From contig CM048843.1 in assembly GCA_026545765.1 (NCBI GenBank), forward strand, positions 22,069,646 through 22,133,645: a stretch of 64,000 nucleotides of DNA, in the 5' to 3' direction. Both the position numbers and the translations under genes were made by a program. The DNA comes from Plantago major (lineage: Eukaryota; Streptophyta; Magnoliopsida; Lamiales; Plantaginaceae). Under the pieces are notes generated by a model. The model searched no databases and was not told the origin of the DNA. It worked only from the letters and a program-made list of their open reading frames with translations. Positions 59,313 through 64,000 of this stretch are shown here, in pieces (the first letter of the stretch is position 1; each line of letters starts with the position of its first letter).

Positions 59313-61851
59313 GTGGCGCACAGTTTGATACAAGCCTTTGAACAGGCAGATGGTCAGACAAGATTACAGAAGGCATTCAAGCCAGTTCTGCCCCAGACTC
59401 TGCAATTTATACCTTCTGAACAAGAAGAGGTTAATGGGCAGAAGATCACTATTCCTGAAGTGATCAATCTTGTATCTGAAGATGATGAGGAGGAAGAGAT
59501 AAACGAAAACGACTTCGATGAACCTCCCACTGACCATCACCAAAAGGATGATACAGACAAAAAGGATGATGATGATGCCCCTGCACCAGGGACCGGAGAA
59601 ATTTCACAAAGAAATCATGCCTCAACTTCTGAAAAGCAAACTGAGAGGAAAGCACAAAAATCTCCGTCTCCATCTCCTCAAAAGTCAACTCATCCATCTT
59701 CCCAACAAAAGGTTAATACTGAACAAGTAGTTGAGGATTCTGAGGAAATCGCTCAGAAATTGTTGAATACTCAATCCAGAACTGCTCAACTCAGACAACT
59801 GTTGGAAGAAGAACAACAGCTCCACCTTCAACTGGAAGACCAGATAGCTAAATCCAGAGACAAGCTTGACCAACTACAAGATCAATATCTGCAAGAGATG
59901 ATTGCTTACTCTGAGGTTAAAGAGCTACAAGATGCTGTAAATGCCATCACCAAAGAACTCGATACTGAAGAAGTATCTGAAATTAAGCATGATGCTAAGG
60001 CTGCATCATCTTCAAAAGAAGTACCATCCTCCTCCCAAAAAGGGAAGAAACCAATCTCTGAGATGGTTCTTTGGACTCGACACAATCGATGAGAATGTCC
60101 AAGAGGATGAAGATCATCGGGTGATTACTCGGATGATGAAGAAGACAAGACTTTGGCGAGCATCGCAATGAACATCTAGTCGTTTCACACTTGAAAAGGA
60201 AACGATTGCTCTGAAACTTTCAAAGAACCGCCAAATGTCCACTCCATGAATACATGAGCAGATACCAATCTTGGCTCATCGAAAAGGAGATGTCTTCACA
60301 GAACAAGGAAGTAATTGCCTCCGTCCCCTCTGAAATGAAAAAGTTCACTGAGTTCGTCACTCAGAGACAACTAGCATAGTCATTGCTCAGAAAGATCTGG
60401 GAATGATAAGGGTAGATGATGCGTCTTTAGCTGAAAAAGCTTTCCAAGAGGCAAGTTACACTGCTGGAAAAGCAGATGCCATCCTAGGCCCATTGGCAGA
60501 GCTCACTGATAAGGACAATGGACTTATCAAGCAAAATCAGGAGCTCAAAGCCGAACTTCAGAAGTTGGTCACTGCCTACAATTATTTGCAAGGGCATTTT
60601 AACTCTCTCTCATATTCTTTTATGAGACTGAGTCAGCCAACAATGACTAAGGGGGAAAGAGTGTACAAATATGGACCTCAAAGTCAGGGGGAATGGGAAG
60701 AAGGAGAAGAAAACAAGAAGAAATCTGGAGCTGCTGCGGCTCAGAGAGGAAGAAGAAACATGAAAACTTCCCAGCCACCACTCAGTATCAATGAACCCTC
60801 CTCAAGCCAAGCTGCTTTGCAAATAGTAGCTTCCCGAAACCTCTTCAAGGAACTACAATGATAACAAGGGCCATGGCACAGAAACCTCCAAGGAGTACCA
60901 AGGCTCCAAGGAGAAGACAGGTTAAAGGGATTGATGAATCTTCTGAAGAAAAAGAAGAAGGCCAAATCAAGTCCCTGGGCAATGAAGAAGGCTGTAAAAC
61001 TCTCACAAGATTTAATCTTGATGATGATGAGGAAACTGATGAAGATGAAGCTCCTCTTCACGTAAAAAGGAAAATTGAACGCTAAGAGCCCATAGTCGCA
61101 AAGCCCCTAGCAGCTAAAACACCTCTGGAAATACCAAGTCTATCCGGTGGTTCTTCAACAACCCCAAAGAGAATTCAAGATGAGAAGGAACAGAGAGTCG
61201 AGAGCAAAGACAAAGTCAACTTCCACTCGGGCGGAAGAAGCCAAAATAGAGTATGTGAAGAATGACAATGATTCCTCTTTCTACAGGTGCATCAATCAGA
61301 AAAATGGCTATTGGATTCTGGAACTTAAGCATCTACTGGTAAATTCAAGATTTCCAGAACCAATCCATAAACAACTTATGTCATGGAGAAAAGATAAGCC
61401 AACCTTGATCAACACCAATCACATTAAAGCCTGGTTGGATTTTGAAGTTGTCAAGAGAACTGAAGCCATGAGAAAGGACCTCTCTGATGAATGTCCATAT
61501 GGAAAGCCAAATGATGTGCACAGAATTCTGAATATCACATGAACAGGCACAAGAGCAAGACTCGCTGTGGAACCCTATGAGTCGTTCTATCTAACTGAAG
61601 ATCAATACAACGGTGACATCATATATCTGAGGATTATCTACGAATACTTCAAGCTTTCAGATATCAGAATAGAGCATGCCTGGAAGTGGGGAAAGTATCT
61701 GTGGGTCAAACATTTTGTCAAGAAAAATCCTACCAAAACCTACAAAGAGGTCTGTGGATTTGCCAGAGACACTGAGATGCTCGTCAGAACACTTCTCTAT
61801 GATTATTCTGATGACATCAAAAGGTTTGGAGATAGGAAATTTGCAGACTGA
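59313..61851 (+). pseudogene. Element B extra region, part 2, downstream copy
   Basis: A second copy of 54714-57252 in the same order: acidic start, Ser/Pro-rich part, coiled coil, basic tract, compact C-terminal block. The C-terminal block keeps HAWKWGKYLWVKHF and VCGFARDTEMLVRTLLYDY unchanged. It starts straight after LTR2. It is broken in a few places. Confidence 0.7.
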
Positions 61852-62237
61852 TCCATAGAACTACTGTTGAAGACTTGAAGAGTTGAATACTTGAAGACTA
61901 GTCTATTAGGATGTTTACTTGGAGCTTGGCTACTCCTGTTGTCCTAATTTACTATGTATTTTTGTATTTTTGCTGACTGAGCTAAATTGTTTTATGTATT
62001 GAAGTTATCTGTAATCTTTCTTTATAACTTATCTGAAGAACTTACTCTCAGATAGTATTCTATAAAAGATAACTTGTCAGCAAAGATCACACCTTGTGAT
62101 TTGGTTGATGTTTACTTTCTGCACTTAATTGAATGAATTGAAAGATCATGAGAAATGATTAAGTGGTGGATTGTTCACTCATCCAGATTTGTAATAGGTC
62201 AGATAGTCATCGTTGACTGATCAAAAAGGGGAAAATT
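61852..62237 (+). other. Untranslated part and polypurine tract before LTR3
   Basis: Copy of 57253-57638. It ends in AAAAAGGGGAAAA (62223-62235) immediately before LTR3. Confidence 0.75.
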
Positions 62238-62682
62238 TGTTAGGAAACTTGTTAGATATTTTGTTAGAAATATCTGTTTAGATTTTGATTAGCAACATGA
62301 TGACTTATCTTAGTCTCGGAAAGGTGATTAGTACTCTTGGTTCACTTGAACATTGTAAAAGAGGAAACCCACTAAGTATGATAGTCTAGCTAATCTTGTA
62401 TAGGATGATAGGTCTCAAAATGTAATTTTTATTTTATGAAGAGAAGACCAAGAAGAAGACATCCAAGCAGAACAAGTTCAACGACATCGAAGATTTGAAG
62501 ATCGCATAAGATTAAAAAGCAGTTTACAGATACCTTGGCGGATATCTTGAAGACACGAATAGTTTTAAACAAATCGTGTCACAAGAGATATCGAGAAATA
62601 AAAGGTCTATCTGAAAACAAGGAAAGTGTCCACAGATATCTATTCTCAGATACCTTGAGCTTTAACCACATTTCTGAAAAAG

Positions 62683-62684
<2 letters not shown>

Positions 62685-62746
<62 letters not shown>
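62685..62746. repeat. (AT)n microsatellite in LTR3
   Basis: About 31 AT units. LTR1 has only about six at the same place (44387-44398), and LTR2 has none. Confidence 0.95.
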
Positions 62747-62748
<2 letters not shown>

Positions 62749-63430
62749 CAAACAAAGTTGTTTCAATAAAAGTGGTATCTGAAGTTAAAGATAAGAACGT
62801 GCAAAGAATCAGAGAAATCTGATCAAGGTTGTCTCTGATACAAAGCATAGTTCCGTTGGCACTACAGGACAAAAGTATAGTACAATGCATTAAATGCATG
62901 GACAGAGATGTCTGAACAAAAGCAACGGTAGCTTCTGAAGAAGAAGACAAACCTACTACAATACTATACACATATATCAATAGTTTGAATTTGATTTAAG
63001 CCTAACGGATACTATTCAAACGGCACTCAAATTCATCTATAAATATCAACACTTAGACTGCTTGAGAAGAGACACACTACACAACCTGAAGAACTTACAC
63101 TGAACACATATCTTAATCTCTCAAGCAAACTACTTACTCTCAAAGCTTTCTGTTGCGACCAAAGCTCCTGATCTTAAGTAGTACTAAAGTTCTAAGTGTC
63201 CTGATCCTAAACAAGCACAACTATCTGTGAAAGAGTTGAATTGAAAGATCAAGTATCTGAGATTCATTCTCTAGAACATTTATCTAAGACTTGGTCGATA
63301 AAAGAACAAGATACCATACATTGAAAAGTGTATTAAGTATACTTGATTCACAGAGCTATCTGATTAACTGAAAAGTTATTAAAGAAGCTCATCTGACAAC
63401 TCAAACCAAAACCAACACCATCACTGGCGT

Positions 63431-63581
63431 GGAGTACAGGAAGTACTTAGTTTGAGAAACTAAGGAATAACTCCAAGGTTATTGAGCACAGGAAGTACTT
63501 ATCTTGGGAAGCTAGGGAATAGCTCAAAAAGGTTTCTGAGTACAGGAAGTACTTGGCTGTGAAAGCCGGGGAACAACTCAG
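63431..63581 (+). repeat. LTR3 array of three double stem-loops
   Basis: Same three units as LTR1. In unit 3 the inner stem is GGCT/AGCC where LTR1 has GGTT/AGTC, so both arms differ together and pairing (with wobble) is kept. Confidence 0.85.
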
Positions 63582-63937
63582 GGGGAACATTTGGTTGGGA
63601 ACAATTTGTTTGAGGAATCTTAGAATAGGATTTTTGTAAGGTGACCTCAATTATCTATTCTAGTGAATTCTAGGTCTTTGGAAGACCGAAGTGGATTAGT
63701 TGGAGGATTACGCCACCTCCAGATACCACTATACTTGCTCTGTTATTTACTTTTCTGTACTTACATTTCAGCAACACACACACACACTTTAATTGTTTTT
63801 GCACTTATCTATCTTAAGTCTTCCGCGCTCTGAATCTAAGTATCAGATATCTGAGAAATAGTTTTTATCGACAAAAGTTTTAAAAGACTATTCACCCCCC
63901 CCCCCAGTCTTTTACTTTGCCGTTATCTGGACCAACA

Positions 63938-64000
63938 GAATCTTTCATGAGTTTTCTGCACCCAAAACTCCACAACAAAATGGAGTGGCTGAGAGAAAGA
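63938..64000 (+). pseudogene. Element A integrase, resumed after element B
   Basis: After the second GAATC, the sequence contains the integrase words [10 protein letters not shown] in the element A orientation. The remainder of the element lies outside the window. Confidence 0.85.

Larger units (their letters stand above)
43935..63937 (+). mobile_element. Ty1/copia element B (Sirevirus-like), 20.0 kb, three LTRs
   Basis: Flanked by a perfect 5-bp target duplication GAATC (43930-43934, 63938-63942) within the integrase of element A. Order: LTR1 (43935-45596), PBS, gag, pol, about 6.5 kb of extra coding-like sequence, LTR2 (57639-59312), a second copy of the last 2.9 kb of that extra region, LTR3 (62238-63937). 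The long gag with coiled coil, the iMet PBS and large extra ORFs after pol fit the Sirevirus lineage. It is broken, with several interruptions in gag, pol and the extra region; the reverse transcriptase/RNase H part is the best-kept long stretch. LTR1 and LTR3 are very similar, so the insertion looks young. LTR2 is visibly more diverged from both. Confidence 0.88.
62238..63937 (+). repeat. Element B LTR3 (1700 bp)
   Basis: Same tips as LTR1 (TGTTAGGAAACTTG .. GGACCAACA). It is longer mainly because of an expanded (AT)n at 62685-62746. TATA box at 63038-63045. The target duplication GAATC follows at 63938-63942. Confidence 0.92.
41100..64000 (+). mobile_element. Ty1/copia element A, partial, hosts element B
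   Basis: The 5' LTR ends at 42115 (..TCTAACA); its start is not certain but lies near 41.1 kb. A primer-binding site follows, then gag, protease/pre-integrase and the start of the integrase domain. At 43930 it is interrupted by the 20-kb element B. The integrase region resumes at 63938-64000 and leaves the window, so the 3' half is not seen. The element is broken, with several interruptions besides the insertion. Its age cannot be read from LTRs because the second LTR lies outside, but it is older than element B. Confidence 0.85.

Overview
This window is nuclear DNA from a flowering plant. The evidence is plant-type spliced genes, an ADP-glucose pyrophosphorylase large subunit with a plastid transit peptide, a plant auxilin-like J-domain protein, and a dense load of CACTA, hAT, Stowaway, LINE, SINE and Ty1/copia elements. 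The proteins look eudicot. The species cannot be fixed from the sequence alone.

Layout. 1-3.2 kb: AT-rich intergenic DNA with two abutting Stowaway-like MITEs. 3.26-10.95 kb: a decayed CACTA (En/Spm) transposon with palindromic subterminal repeats, a broken TNP2-type transposase, a broken second (TNP1-like) gene and a hairpin-forming minisatellite, flanked outside its ends by a 23-bp inverted repeat. 11.04-11.30 kb: a hAT MITE with an 8-bp target duplication. 11.9-17.6 kb: an intact 7-exon auxilin-like gene (+). 19.6-23.9 kb: an intact 14-exon AGPase large-subunit gene, APL2-like (-). These two are the clear host genes and are transcribed towards each other. 26.9-33.85 kb: an L1-type LINE (-) whose ORF1 is split by a 2.09-kb solo LTR with a 5-bp target duplication. 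34.0 kb: a 5'-truncated SINE. 35.7-38.9 kb: a small GRF zinc-finger gene and two degenerate genes, one of unknown family and one with a PB1-like domain. From about 39.8 kb to the end: LTR-retrotransposon sequence. A copia element (A) starts near 41.1 kb, and its integrase region is interrupted by a 20.0-kb copia element (B) with a GAATC target duplication at 43930 and 63938.

Element B is the most unusual object. It has three LTRs rather than two, about 6.5 kb of extra coding-like sequence after pol (Sirevirus-like), a duplicated 3' module (54.7-57.6 kb and 59.3-62.2 kb) and two classes of tandem stem-loops whose stems change in a compensatory way while loop and spacing stay constant. One class is in every LTR and one lies just after pol. 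The CACTA minisatellite independently shows the same constant-loop, swapped-stem design.

The host genes do not form a pathway together. The auxilin-like protein is expected to act in clathrin uncoating and the AGPase subunit in plastid starch synthesis. All statements come from reading the sequence. No database search was run, and family matches are from memory of conserved motifs.
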